Assembly (NCBI GenBank): GCA_934654805.1
Contig: CAKUGW010000073.1
Coordinates: 1 to 15,577, forward strand
DNA length: 15,577 nucleotides
Direction of reading: 5' to 3'
Source: an uncultured Kiritimatiellota bacterium
GTDB lineage: Bacteria > Verrucomicrobiota > Kiritimatiellia > RFP12 > UBA1067
Shown: positions 7,298 to 15,500 of the stretch, piece after piece
Position numbering within the stretch: the stretch's first letter is position 1
How the letters are laid out: every line of letters starts with the position of its first letter
Translations under genes and position numbers: made by a program
The notes under the pieces: generated by a model
The model's input: the letters and a program-made list of their open reading frames with translations, nothing else
Told to the model about the DNA's origin: nothing
Database searches by the model: none

Positions 7298-7949
7298 GCA
7301 AATGGCAGATCGCGACGCCCGCCGAGCAGCCGAGGCGCGTCGCGCCGGCGGCCACCATCGCCTCCGCCGTGGCGCGGTCACGGATGCCGCCCGCCGCCTT
7401 GACGCCCATGTCCGGGCCGACGGCCTTCCGCATGAGCCGCACGTCCTCGACCGTCGCGCCGCCCGCGCCGAAGCCCGTCGAGGTCTTCACGAAGTCGAAG
7501 CCGACCCTCTTCGCGATCTTGCAGCCGCGCACGATTTCCGCCTTCGTGAGGTTGCAGCATTCGAGGATCAGCTTCAGCGTGACGTCCGAACGGAACGTGC
7601 GGCACGTGCGCACCCACTGGAGGAGTTCCGCCTCGCAGCCCGCCGGCGCGTACTTGAGCAGCCGCTGGTTGACGACGAGATCCAGCTCGTCCGCCCCCGC
7701 CTGGATCGCGTCCGCCGCCTCGAAGCACTTCGTGCGGTTCGTGTTCGCGCCGAGCGGGAAGCCGATCACGGTGCAGACCCTGACGCCGCTGCCGCGCAGG
7801 AGCCGCGCCGCCGACGCCACCTCGGCGGGGTTCACGCAGACCGAGGCGAAGCCGAGCCGCTTCGCCTCCGCGCAGAGCTTCGCAACCGCCGCCTTGTCGC
7901 CGGACGGCTTCAGAAACGTGTGGTCGATAAGAGAGGCGAGATTCGTCAT
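7293..7949 (-). CDS. deoC: Deoxyribose-phosphate aldolase
   Basis: DeoC cleaves 2-deoxyribose 5-phosphate to glyceraldehyde 3-phosphate and acetaldehyde, the last step of deoxynucleoside breakdown. The product is 218 residues, typical for the short bacterial type. The Schiff-base lysine is Lys155 in FVKTSTGF, the second lysine is Lys184 in VKAAGGIR, and the active-site Asp is Asp90 in ELDLVVN. IDHTFLKP at 8-15 is the usual N-terminal signature. The frame continues upstream to 8381 but overlaps the aroE part in another frame; the ATG at 7949 begins the family N-terminus and has a weak GGA nine bases upstream. It follows the shikimate fusion gene by 29 bp. No deoA, deoD or deoR neighbour is seen, so its coupling to purN and the PHP gene suggests general nucleotide turnover. 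Confidence 0.96.
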   Translation of the reverse strand: MTNLASLIDHTFLKPSGDKAAVAKLCAEAKRLGFASVCVNPAEVASAARLLRGSGVRVCTVIGFPLGANTNRTKCFEAADAIQAGADELDLVVNQRLLKYAPAGCEAELLQWVRTCRTFRSDVTLKLILECCNLTKAEIVRGCKIAKRVGFDFVKTSTGFGAGGATVEDVRLMRKAVGPDMGVKAAGGIRDRATAEAMVAAGATRLGCSAGVAICHLL

Positions 7950-7978
7950 AGGTGAAGTTCCATGCTGAAGTCCGGCGT

Positions 7979-10186
7979 TCACACGCCCCAGATGCGCCGC
8001 TGTTCGCGGGCCTGCGCCCGGAGCATCGAGAACCCGTTCTCGACGCGGCAGCCCGCCGCCGCCGCGCGCGCGAGGAGCGGCGTCACCTCCGGCACGTAGC
8101 CGAGGTCGTAGACGAGCTCCCGCCCCGAAAAGGCGTAGTCGGGGATCGGGTCGACCGGCGTCGCGTTGATCAGGATGTCGAACCCGGGGCGCGGCGTCCG
8201 CCGGTGGAAGACCTCGAACCGCACGCCGAGCGCCCGGAGCGCGACCTTCACGGCCTGCGCCGCGCCGCCGTCGCCGAGAACCGCCGCCGTCTTCCCCCGC
8301 ACGTCGCCCGCGAAGGCGACCAGCGCCTCGGAAAAGCCCGCGACGTCCGTGTTGGAGCCGACGTACTTTCCATTCACGCACGTGACCGTGTTGACCGCGC
8401 CGACCTTCTTCGCCAGCGGGTCAATGCGGTCGAGGAGCGGCATGATCGCCTGCTTGTGCGGAATCGTGACGGCGAGGCCCTTCATCCCCATCGCCTTCAT
8501 GAAGGCCAGGGCCTCCGCCGCCGTCTTTGACGGGAACGGCACCATCACCGCGTCCTCGTCCTCGGCGACGAACGCGGCGTTGTGGAGCTCGGGCGAGCGC
8601 GTCCTCTTGAGCGGCCAGCCCGTCACGCCGTAGAGCGCGGCGTCGCGCGTCACCGCGCGGAAGCGGTACGTCCGCACCAGCTCCTCCGGCGAGACGTGGC
8701 CGATCGCCTCCAGCCCGCCGACCGAGCAGTACGTCCAGAGCGAATGCGTCCGCCCCGCGAGGACGCGCGAGGCGAGTCCCTGCGCCCCCATTGCGAGCGT
8801 GACGTGCGGCACGTCCGTCAGGTCCTTCGTCTCCGCGAAGAGCCGCGCGACGTCCGCCATCGACTTCGGCTGGAACGCGACCTTGGCGATCGCGCCCGTC
8901 TTGCCCGACAGCGCGCGGCACTTCGCCGGCAGGTTCTTCACGGGCCCCCTGAAGTCGTGCACGGGGTTGATGAGCCGTCCGTCCGACAGCGCCGTGTGGT
9001 CGATGTCCTGCGTGAGGATGACCGGCACGCCCTTCGGCAGAAGCTTCGGAAAGTCCTTCGCCCGCGCGCGCTCGGACGGGTCCAGGAGGTCGATGCGCAG
9101 CTCCACCATGTCCGTGAAGTAGCGCTGCGACTCGTACTGCGCGAGGTCTTCCGCGAGCGTCTTGCCCGTCAGCGTGAGGCAGATGCGCGGACGCGCCGCC
9201 TCGTCCGCGAGGATCGCGTCCGCCAGCGCGAGCGCCGCCGCCGCCTCGACGACGGGCACGGCGCGGCGGACGATGCACGGGTCGTGGCGCCCCTTCATCG
9301 CGAGCCGCGCGGGCTTCATCGTCGCGAGGTCGACCGACTTCTGCTCCCTGTAGATCGTCGGCGTCGGGCGCAGCGCGACATGGAACGTGACGGGCATGCC
9401 GCTCGTGCGGCCGCCGAGGATGCCGCCCTGCCGGTTCGTCCGCGTGCGCACGACGCCCTTGCCGACGGCAAAGGCGTCGTTGAACTCGCTGCCGAGGAGG
9501 TCCGGCGCGCGGAGGCCGTCGCCGAAGCTCACGGCCTTCACGCCGGGAATCGCGAAGAGCGCGGCGGAGAGCCCCGACTCGAGCCCGTCGAAGAGCGCCC
9601 CGCCCAGCCCCGGCGGCAGCCCCGTCACCGTGGCGCCGACCCAGCCGCCGACGGAATCGCCCGCGTCGCGCGCCGCCTCGATCTCGCGCACCATCCGCCG
9701 TTCGCCCGTCTGGCCGTGGATCGACTCGACGGACGCCGCGACGTCGATGCCGCGCGCCGCGAGAAGCTGCTTGCAGAGCCCGCCCGCCGCGCAGACGGCC
9801 GCCGTGAGGCGCCCCGAGTTCTTGCCGCCGCCCGTCGGGATGGCGCCCGTCTCGACCCACTGGCCGAAGTCGGCGTGGCCGGGACGCGGCACCGTGCGCG
9901 CCGCGCCGTAGTCGCGCGGCCGCGCATCGGCGTTCGCGATCTCGCCGCAGACCGTCCCGCCGGTCGTGACGCCGTCCCTGACGCCCGCCGTGAAGACGAC
10001 GGCGTCCGTCTCGCGCCGCTGGGTCGAGAGCCGGTCGCGGCCCGGCGCGCGCCGCGCCATGAACGCCGCAAGGGCCGCCGCATCGACGGCGAAGCCCTTC
10101 GGGAACCCTTCCAGCGAAAACCGGATCGCGCGCGCGTGCGACGCGCCGCGTATGTCAAGCTTCAGGCATTTTCCGAACACGTTCAC
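7979..10186 (-). CDS. aroC-aroDE: Triple fusion: chorismate synthase + AroD-like (shortened) + shikimate dehydrogenase
   Basis: One 735-residue frame carries three shikimate-pathway domains. Residues 1 to about 333 are chorismate synthase: His17 in RGASHA, RPGHADF at 101-107, GGGKNSGRLTA at 119-129 and HDPCIVRRAVPVVEA at 301-315. This is the clostridial-like GGG-x-x-SGRLT version. Residues 335 to about 515 resemble type I 3-dehydroquinate dehydratase: ELRID at 362-366, VHDF with His410, the Schiff-base Lys435 in IAKVAF, and SR at 473-474. The stretch between VILTQ (389-393) and VHDF appears to lack about 45 residues including the catalytic Glu, so this domain may be weak or inactive. Residues 518-735 are shikimate dehydrogenase: VTIPHK (Lys578), NTD (Asp614), VLGDGGAA at 636-643, INATP and a final GFSMLRAQA. 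Chlamydia also has an AroDE fusion. The first GTG (10186) lies too close to AAAGGA; the GTG at 10180 has better spacing, giving 733 residues. Confidence 0.93.
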   Translation of the reverse strand: MNVFGKCLKLDIRGASHARAIRFSLEGFPKGFAVDAAALAAFMARRAPGRDRLSTQRRETDAVVFTAGVRDGVTTGGTVCGEIANADARPRDYGAARTVPRPGHADFGQWVETGAIPTGGGKNSGRLTAAVCAAGGLCKQLLAARGIDVAASVESIHGQTGERRMVREIEAARDAGDSVGGWVGATVTGLPPGLGGALFDGLESGLSAALFAIPGVKAVSFGDGLRAPDLLGSEFNDAFAVGKGVVRTRTNRQGGILGGRTSGMPVTFHVALRPTPTIYREQKSVDLATMKPARLAMKGRHDPCIVRRAVPVVEAAAALALADAILADEAARPRICLTLTGKTLAEDLAQYESQRYFTDMVELRIDLLDPSERARAKDFPKLLPKGVPVILTQDIDHTALSDGRLINPVHDFRGPVKNLPAKCRALSGKTGAIAKVAFQPKSMADVARLFAETKDLTDVPHVTLAMGAQGLASRVLAGRTHSLWTYCSVGGLEAIGHVSPEELVRTYRFRAVTRDAALYGVTGWPLKRTRSPELHNAAFVAEDEDAVMVPFPSKTAAEALAFMKAMGMKGLAVTIPHKQAIMPLLDRIDPLAKKVGAVNTVTCVNGKYVGSNTDVAGFSEALVAFAGDVRGKTAAVLGDGGAAQAVKVALRALGVRFEVFHRRTPRPGFDILINATPVDPIPDYAFSGRELVYDLGYVPEVTPLLARAAAAGCRVENGFSMLRAQAREQRRIWGV

Positions 10187-10199
10187 GTTCCTTTCGCAT

Positions 10200-10224
10200 C
10201 CGCACGGCTTTCGGGCTTGTGCGG
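10200..10224 (-). other. Small inverted repeat in the buk-aroC gap
   Basis: CCGCAC (10200-10205) and GTGCGG (10219-10224) form a 6-bp stem with a 13-base loop in the 55-bp gap between the buk stop and the aroC start. There is no T-tract, so it is not a clear terminator. It could simply tune expression or be chance in GC-rich DNA. Confidence 0.25.
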
Positions 10225-10241
10225 CCCTGCCGATCCGCCGC

Positions 10242-11348
10242 CTACAGGTCGATGTCGCCGAAGCCGTTCCAGACGTCGCGCCCCTCGTAGCGGCGCGGCA
10301 CGATCTCGCCCTTCAGGACGCGCAGGGCGGGATAGGCCATCGCCTCCTGCTCCATCTCGCCCGGATACGTCGCGACCGGCGCGATGAAGCCGCAGCGGCG
10401 GCGGACGCCCTCGGCGACGTCCGGGAAGCGCAGCAGGCCGCCCGTGAGCAGAATCGCGTCGACCTGGCCGCAGAGGACGGCGCTCATCTCGCCGATCATC
10501 TTGCAGACCTGGTAGATCATCGTCTGCCAGACGAGCGTCGCCTTGCGGTCGCCCGCATCGACCTTCGCATGGACGAAATCGGAGTTGGACGTGCCGAAGA
10601 GGTCGACGAAGCCGCCCGCGCGCGAGCAGCGCAGCCGCACGTCCGCGACGGAATGCGCCTCGAGGTAGTCCAGCAGCTGCAGGACGGGCACCGAGCCGAT
10701 GCGCGTCGGCGTGAACGCGCCCTCGCCGTCGGCCCCCATGTTGCCGTCGACCATCCGCCCGTGGTCGTGCGCGCCGACGGTGATGCCGCCGTCGATGTGC
10801 GCGACGATGAAGCTGCAGTCCTCGTAGCGGCGCCCCATCTTCTCCGCATGGTACTCGGCGACGGCCTTCTGGTTGAGGACGTGCGAATGCGGCGTGCGGT
10901 AGACGCCCCTGACGCCCGTCAGGCGCGCCAGTTCGCCGTACTCGTCGACGTTCGTCGGATTGAGCGTGTAGGCGGGCTTCCCGTATTCCTGCGCGAACTT
11001 CCACGCGAGCATGACGCCGAGCTTGGCCGGATGCTCCGACCCGCCGACGCCGGCGACCGTGTCGTCGAAGAGCCTCTGGTCGATGACCGTGATGCCGCCC
11101 GGCTGCGTATGCGCGCTGCCGCCGCGCCCGACGAAGGCGTCGATCGACGCGGGATCGACGCCCTTCTCCTTCAGGAGCGAGACGATCAGGTCGTAGCGGA
11201 ACGGCAGCTGGTCGTTGACGTGCGCGAACTTCAGGAGCACCGACGAGTCGTGGAAGACGCTTTTCTCGAATTTTGCCCGCTTGTCCTCAAACAGGCTCAC
11301 CTTGGTCGATGTCGACCCCGGATTGATGACCAGAACCTTCAGTGACAT
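10242..11348 (-). CDS. buk: Butyrate kinase (acetate/butyrate kinase family)
   Basis: This ASKHA-fold kinase interconverts butyryl phosphate plus ADP with butyrate plus ATP; relatives act on branched-chain or other short acyl phosphates. The 368-residue length is close to the usual 355. NPGSTSTK (9-16) is the N-terminal phosphate-binding signature, GRGG is at 74-77, HIDGG at 184-188, GEGAFTPTRIGS at 208-219 and the LTGG adenosine motif at 301-304. An ATG at 11384 is in frame, but ATG 11348 is preferred because GAGGAGG lies 8 bases before it and the family N-terminus starts there. It overlaps the end of prmA by 10 bp. No phosphate butyryltransferase gene (ptb) is nearby, so the source of acyl phosphate and the direction of the reaction are unknown. 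Confidence 0.94.
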   Translation of the reverse strand: MSLKVLVINPGSTSTKVSLFEDKRAKFEKSVFHDSSVLLKFAHVNDQLPFRYDLIVSLLKEKGVDPASIDAFVGRGGSAHTQPGGITVIDQRLFDDTVAGVGGSEHPAKLGVMLAWKFAQEYGKPAYTLNPTNVDEYGELARLTGVRGVYRTPHSHVLNQKAVAEYHAEKMGRRYEDCSFIVAHIDGGITVGAHDHGRMVDGNMGADGEGAFTPTRIGSVPVLQLLDYLEAHSVADVRLRCSRAGGFVDLFGTSNSDFVHAKVDAGDRKATLVWQTMIYQVCKMIGEMSAVLCGQVDAILLTGGLLRFPDVAEGVRRRCGFIAPVATYPGEMEQEAMAYPALRVLKGEIVPRRYEGRDVWNGFGDIDL

Positions 11349-12190
11349 GGATTGTGCCTCCTCATCAAAAGACCTGTCGTCCACTCGCCCAGCGTCTTGC
11401 GCGAGACTTCCTCGAAGCCGCGCGCCGCGTAGGCGGCGAGGACATCGGGATAGAGCGTCGTCAAAATGCCGGAGATGACGAGATGCCGCGCCGCAGAGGG
11501 CGCAATCTCGTCCGCAAAGCGAATGAGGAGCGGGCCCAGGATGTTCGCGACGACGAGATCGGCCGTGCCGAGGTCGCGCTTGACGTTTGCCCCGAGGCCA
11601 TACTTGAAGAACGTGACCGCGACGCCGTTCGCCGCCGCGTTTTCGCGCGAGGCGTCAACGGCCTCCGGATCGACGTCGAAGCCCGTGACCGTCCCGCAGC
11701 CGAGCTTCGCGGCCGCGATGGACAGGATGCCCGAGCCGCACCCCATGTCGAGAAACGAACCGACGGGCGCGAGCTCGTCGATGTATTCGAGGCAGGCGCG
11801 CGTCGTCTCGTGCTTGCCCGTGCCGAACGCCATGCCGGGATCGAGGACGATCGGCAGACGGTCGCCGTCGGGGACCTTCTCCCATGCCGGCACGGTCACG
11901 AGCCGACGCCCGACGTTCTCCGTCTTGAAATGGCGGCGGTAGGCGAGCTTCCAGTCCTCGTCGGCGATTTCGCCCGCTTCGATCGGCGTGTCCACGCCCA
12001 CGATGTCCAGCGCGGCCTTCAGGCACGCCGTCGCGGCCTCTGTCTGGGACGGATCCTCGAAATAGATCCGCATCCGCGTGAAGTCCTCCTCGATGTCGCG
12101 GTACGAGGACAAAATGAAGTCCCCTCCGTCGAAGACCTCGAAGAGGGGATTCACGAACCGTTCCGGGACGGAACAGCTGACGAACGTCAT
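11339..12190 (-). CDS. prmA: Ribosomal protein L11 methyltransferase
   Basis: PrmA is an AdoMet-dependent enzyme that methylates ribosomal protein L11. The 283-residue length is close to that of the family. LDPGMAFGTGKHETTR (116-131) and the AdoMet-binding FLDMGCGSGILSIAAA (146-161) are hallmark motifs, with NILGPLL (216-222) as the NxxxxPL catalytic-type motif. The N-terminal 80 or so residues match the small L11-recognition domain in position and size. Its ATG directly follows the TAA of the upstream small gene (TAAATG), and AGAAGG inside that gene's end gives a ribosome-binding site 8 bases away, so translation is probably coupled. The last bases overlap buk. Confidence 0.95.
   Translation of the reverse strand: MTFVSCSVPERFVNPLFEVFDGGDFILSSYRDIEEDFTRMRIYFEDPSQTEAATACLKAALDIVGVDTPIEAGEIADEDWKLAYRRHFKTENVGRRLVTVPAWEKVPDGDRLPIVLDPGMAFGTGKHETTRACLEYIDELAPVGSFLDMGCGSGILSIAAAKLGCGTVTGFDVDPEAVDASRENAAANGVAVTFFKYGLGANVKRDLGTADLVVANILGPLLIRFADEIAPSAARHLVISGILTTLYPDVLAAYAARGFEEVSRKTLGEWTTGLLMRRHNPCH
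11357..11363 (-). promoter_or_regulatory. Strong ribosome-binding site (GAGGAGG) that sets the buk start
   Basis: GAGGAGG on the minus strand ends 8 bases before the buk ATG at 11348 and lies inside the 3' end of prmA. It is the best Shine-Dalgarno sequence I saw in the window and rules in favour of this start over the in-frame ATG at 11384. Confidence 0.85.
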
Positions 12191-12403
12191 TTACTTCGCC
12201 TTCTTGGCGACGAGCTTCTTGACAACCGTCGGACGCTGTACGAGGACGCGGACATCTTCGTCGCCCATGAGCGCAACCTTCTCGGCGTCCATGCCGAACT
12301 TGACGAGACGCGCGCGCTGCGCCTTCGACTTGCGCGCCTTGCCGGCGGGCGTCTTGCACGGACGAACGTGGGACTCCTTGCGGAGTGTACGACCAGTACC
12401 CAT
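12191..12403 (-). CDS. Small basic protein of unknown function (70 aa)
   Basis: I do not recognise a named family. The product is 70 residues, strongly basic, with an N-terminal RKESHVRPCKTPAG stretch followed by KARKSKAQRARLVKFGMD (residues 22-39), a predicted helical middle and a Lys-rich tail ending AKKAK. It has no signal peptide or membrane segment. Several signs indicate a real gene: GAGGT 8 bases before the ATG, a good promoter upstream, a TAAATG junction with prmA, and non-random composition. The basic, Lys/Arg-rich make-up and the neighbour prmA suggest a ribosome- or nucleic-acid-associated role, but that is an inference only. Confidence 0.75.
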   Translation of the reverse strand: MGTGRTLRKESHVRPCKTPAGKARKSKAQRARLVKFGMDAEKVALMGDEDVRVLVQRPTVVKKLVAKKAK

Positions 12404-12448
12404 TTTTATCTACCTCTTCTTTCTTCCTGTGGAAAAACAATGGCGCGT

Positions 12449-12477
12449 ATTATACCGAATCCGCCGCAAAAGCGCAA
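12449..12477 (-). promoter_or_regulatory. Promoter (TTGCGC-17 bp-TATAAT) for the 70-aa gene/prmA run
   Basis: On the minus strand a perfect TATAAT (12454-12449) sits 17 bp after TTGCGC (12477-12472). The expected start near 12442 gives a leader of about 40 nt carrying the GAGGT ribosome-binding site at 12416-12412. A short inverted repeat, GCCGC/GCGGC at 12463-12467 and 12478-12482, overlaps the -35 and spacer and might be an operator, though this is weak. The whole 12404-12566 gap is otherwise empty, with no clear terminator for the upstream surface-protein gene. Confidence 0.7.
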
Positions 12478-12566
12478 GCGGCAGCAGAAGCCACCCAGGG
12501 ATTCAGCATGAAACAGGGAATGCGCGTCCGCCAGAGGAACCGGCGCGGCGACAGGACAACCCCACC

Positions 12567-15500
12567 CTACTCCCGGACGAAGACCCGGTAAAACCCCTTC
12601 TCGCGGCCCTTGGGGGCGCGCAGGGGCGCCGGCAGCGTCCCGTCCGCGCCGGCCCGCACCCAGGTCGCCGCGTCCACCGCGAACGGCCGCGCGAGATCCG
12701 CCGCGTAGCCGAGGCCGTACCAGAGGCCCGGCCGCACCCCCGTCGGGCGCATCGTGACCGCCGCCGAGCCGTCCGGCATCGTGGCGGCGGTCACCGTGTC
12801 GAGGACGAGGCTGCCGACGTCCGGCAGCGCGAGGGCGTTGAGCGAGACCGCGACCGCGCCGTCCGCATAGCGGATCGTGCGGATCGCGTCGTTCACCGCG
12901 CGGACGTCTTCCGGGATGTCGCAGCCGTCGATGCGGATGGCGTTGTCGTCGAAGGCGCAGCCACTGTAGGCGAGCGTGCCGTCCCGCGCCAGGCCGATGG
13001 CGCCGCCGAGGGCAACGAAGGTCGAGACAGAGGAGCCCGCGCGGTTCCCCGTGAACGTGCAGCCGACGAACGTGGCGTCGCTGCCGCCGTAGCCGTAGAC
13101 CGCGCCGCCGCGCGCGGCCCGGCAGTCGGCGAACGTCGTCTCCCGCACGGCCAGCGTCGCGCGGCTGGTGCCGCTTCCGTTGCAGATCGCCCCGCCGAAG
13201 CCGATCGGACGCGCAGGGGACGACCCGCCCGCACACGCCCGGAACGTGCAGTTCGAGACCGTCAGCGCGCCGAGGTTCAGCACCGCCCCGCCGTCGCAGC
13301 CCGTCACGAACGTCGCGCCCTCGGCCATCCCGACGCAGTTGACGAAGGTCAGGTTCTTCAGCGTCAGCGACGAGCCGGGTCGCACGGCGAACGCGCGATG
13401 CCGTCCGTCGCCGTCGATCGTGATGTTCCGATCGCCGCCGTCCACCACGATGGCCACGCCGTTCGTGGCCCCGTGGATGTCGAGGTGCCCCGCCTCGGCC
13501 AGGCGGAACGTCTGGCCGCGCAGCCGTTCGTCGAAGGTGACCGTGTAGACGCCGTCCCGGCGGTTCACGCCCCAGAGGTCTTCCCGGTCGGCGATGCCGC
13601 GGACGATCTCGCGCAGCGTCAGCGCCCCGTCGTAGGCGTCGCTCGCGTCCTCGATCTTGGTGACGACCGTGCCGTCCTCGGGCCGGTCATGCACGTACCA
13701 GTACGAGCCGCACTGGGATTTACGGCAGCTGAGGCCGAGGTCGCGCGGCGAGATGTCGTTCAGCAGGAGCACCGTCGCCCGCGCCGCGTCGCCGCGAATC
13801 GCCGACTTGGCCGCGCCCCAGGCGGGCGCGAGCGCGACGTTCTCCCAGGCCGCGTCACGGTAGACCGCATAGCCGACGTCGCCGTCCGTGTCGACCGTCC
13901 GCAGGTAGTCGTGGACGATGCCTCCCTTCACCGTCTGACGGTAGGCCATGTCCCGTTCGCCGACCTCGAAGAAGGCGCGTTCCGCCTTGCCGAGGCGGAC
14001 GTTGCGGTCAAGCCGCGCGACGATCTGCGTGTGCGCGACGCCGAACAGCGAGGCGTAGACGTTCAGCGTCGCCACGCGCGCGCCGAACTGCACGTCGGGG
14101 AAGGCCTTCGTGTCGGGGCGGTTGCCGACGAAGAAGCTGTTGACGAGATCGAGGCGCGTGCGGCCGCCGCCCTGCACGTAGAGCCCGCCGCCGCCGTCGA
14201 AGTTCGCGTCCGCATTCTCGTGGCCGTTGGCGATGTTGGCCTCGAACGTGCAGTTGACGAGGGTGACGTGGTCGGACGCGCCGCCGGAGTAGACGCCGCC
14301 CCCCGTCTGCCACGCCGCATTCCTGAAGAAGGACGAGTTGACGACGAGCGTCGACGCGCCCGAGCGGATCGCGCCGCCGTAGGCCCCGCTGTTGGCCCAG
14401 AAGCTGCAGTTGTCGACGACGAGCTTCCGCCCGCCGCAGACCGCGCCGCCGCCCCCGCTCTTGGCGGACGTCGCATTGTCCTCGAAGCGGCAGTTCTCGA
14501 GGCGCACGAAGTCCGTCTCGCCCGCGTGAATCGCGCCGCCGCTGCCGGACGCCGCGTTGCCAAGGAAGTTGCAGCCGCGGGCCTTCAAGGTCCCGCCGCG
14601 CATCCAGAGGGCGCCGCCGTCCTCCGCGCTCGTGCCGCCACGCAGCGTGTACCCTTCCAGCTCGACCGCGTTCCCGGCGCCGACGTCGAGGAGGCGGTCG
14701 CCGTTCTTCGCGCCGCTGATGACGATGCCGCAGGTCGCCCAGCCGGGGCCGCGCAGCACGAGCGGATGATCCGTGAAGCGGTTCGCGCCCACGCGGATGA
14801 CGCCCGCCGTGAGCGCCACCTCGACGGACGACTTCCCGGCGAGAAGGCTGTCCGCGAAGACGACCTTGCTCTTCGTCCCGTCCGGCGCCGCCAGGGTCGG
14901 CAGCATCATCGCCCACGTGACAGCGGCGCGGAACGTGATGTTGGAGGAATGGGGGTCGAACGGCGCGTCGTCCAGCCGCGTGACGACAAGCGGATCGGGC
15001 GGCGGGTCCAGCTTCTCCCAGTTCGCGTAGAGGCGCAGGTTCGCGCCGTCGTGGCGCCAGATCGTGTCCAGCGGATCGCCGGTGTCCGTGTAGACCCGCT
15101 GGCCCGTGCCGTTCGCGCCCGTGAAGTAGCCGCGAAAGATGTGCCCGACGCGATCCGGGATCGGCACCTCCGGCATCGTCAGGTAGAGATAGGCCGAGAC
15201 GGTCGCCGACGCCGCGCCCTGCGATTCGCCCCCGGCGAAGTCGACGAGAATCGTCCGCCTGAGGAACTCGTGCGTCTCGACGAAATCCGGCTCCGGGTTT
15301 CCATACGGGACGTCCGCCCGCTCGGAGAGGTAGATCTTTCCGTCGCCGCCGACCGCGCCGCCCGCGCCGCCGCCGCCGCCCGTGCCGCCGTAGATGAGGT
15401 CGCCCTTCGTGTCCTCCCCGCCGCTGCGCGTGCCGTCGCCGCCGTCGCCGTCGTCGCCGTCGTCGCTGTCGTATCCCTTGCCGGCCCCGCCGCCGGCGCC

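Noticed and set aside
8582..10387. 601-residue open frame on the plus strand
   Set aside because: It is antisense to the AroC-AroD part of the fusion, very Arg-rich, and has no recognisable domain.
12484..12566. Terminator after the surface-protein gene
   Set aside because: Short GC-rich inverted repeats can be drawn, but none has a good stem followed by a T-tract, so I do not call one.
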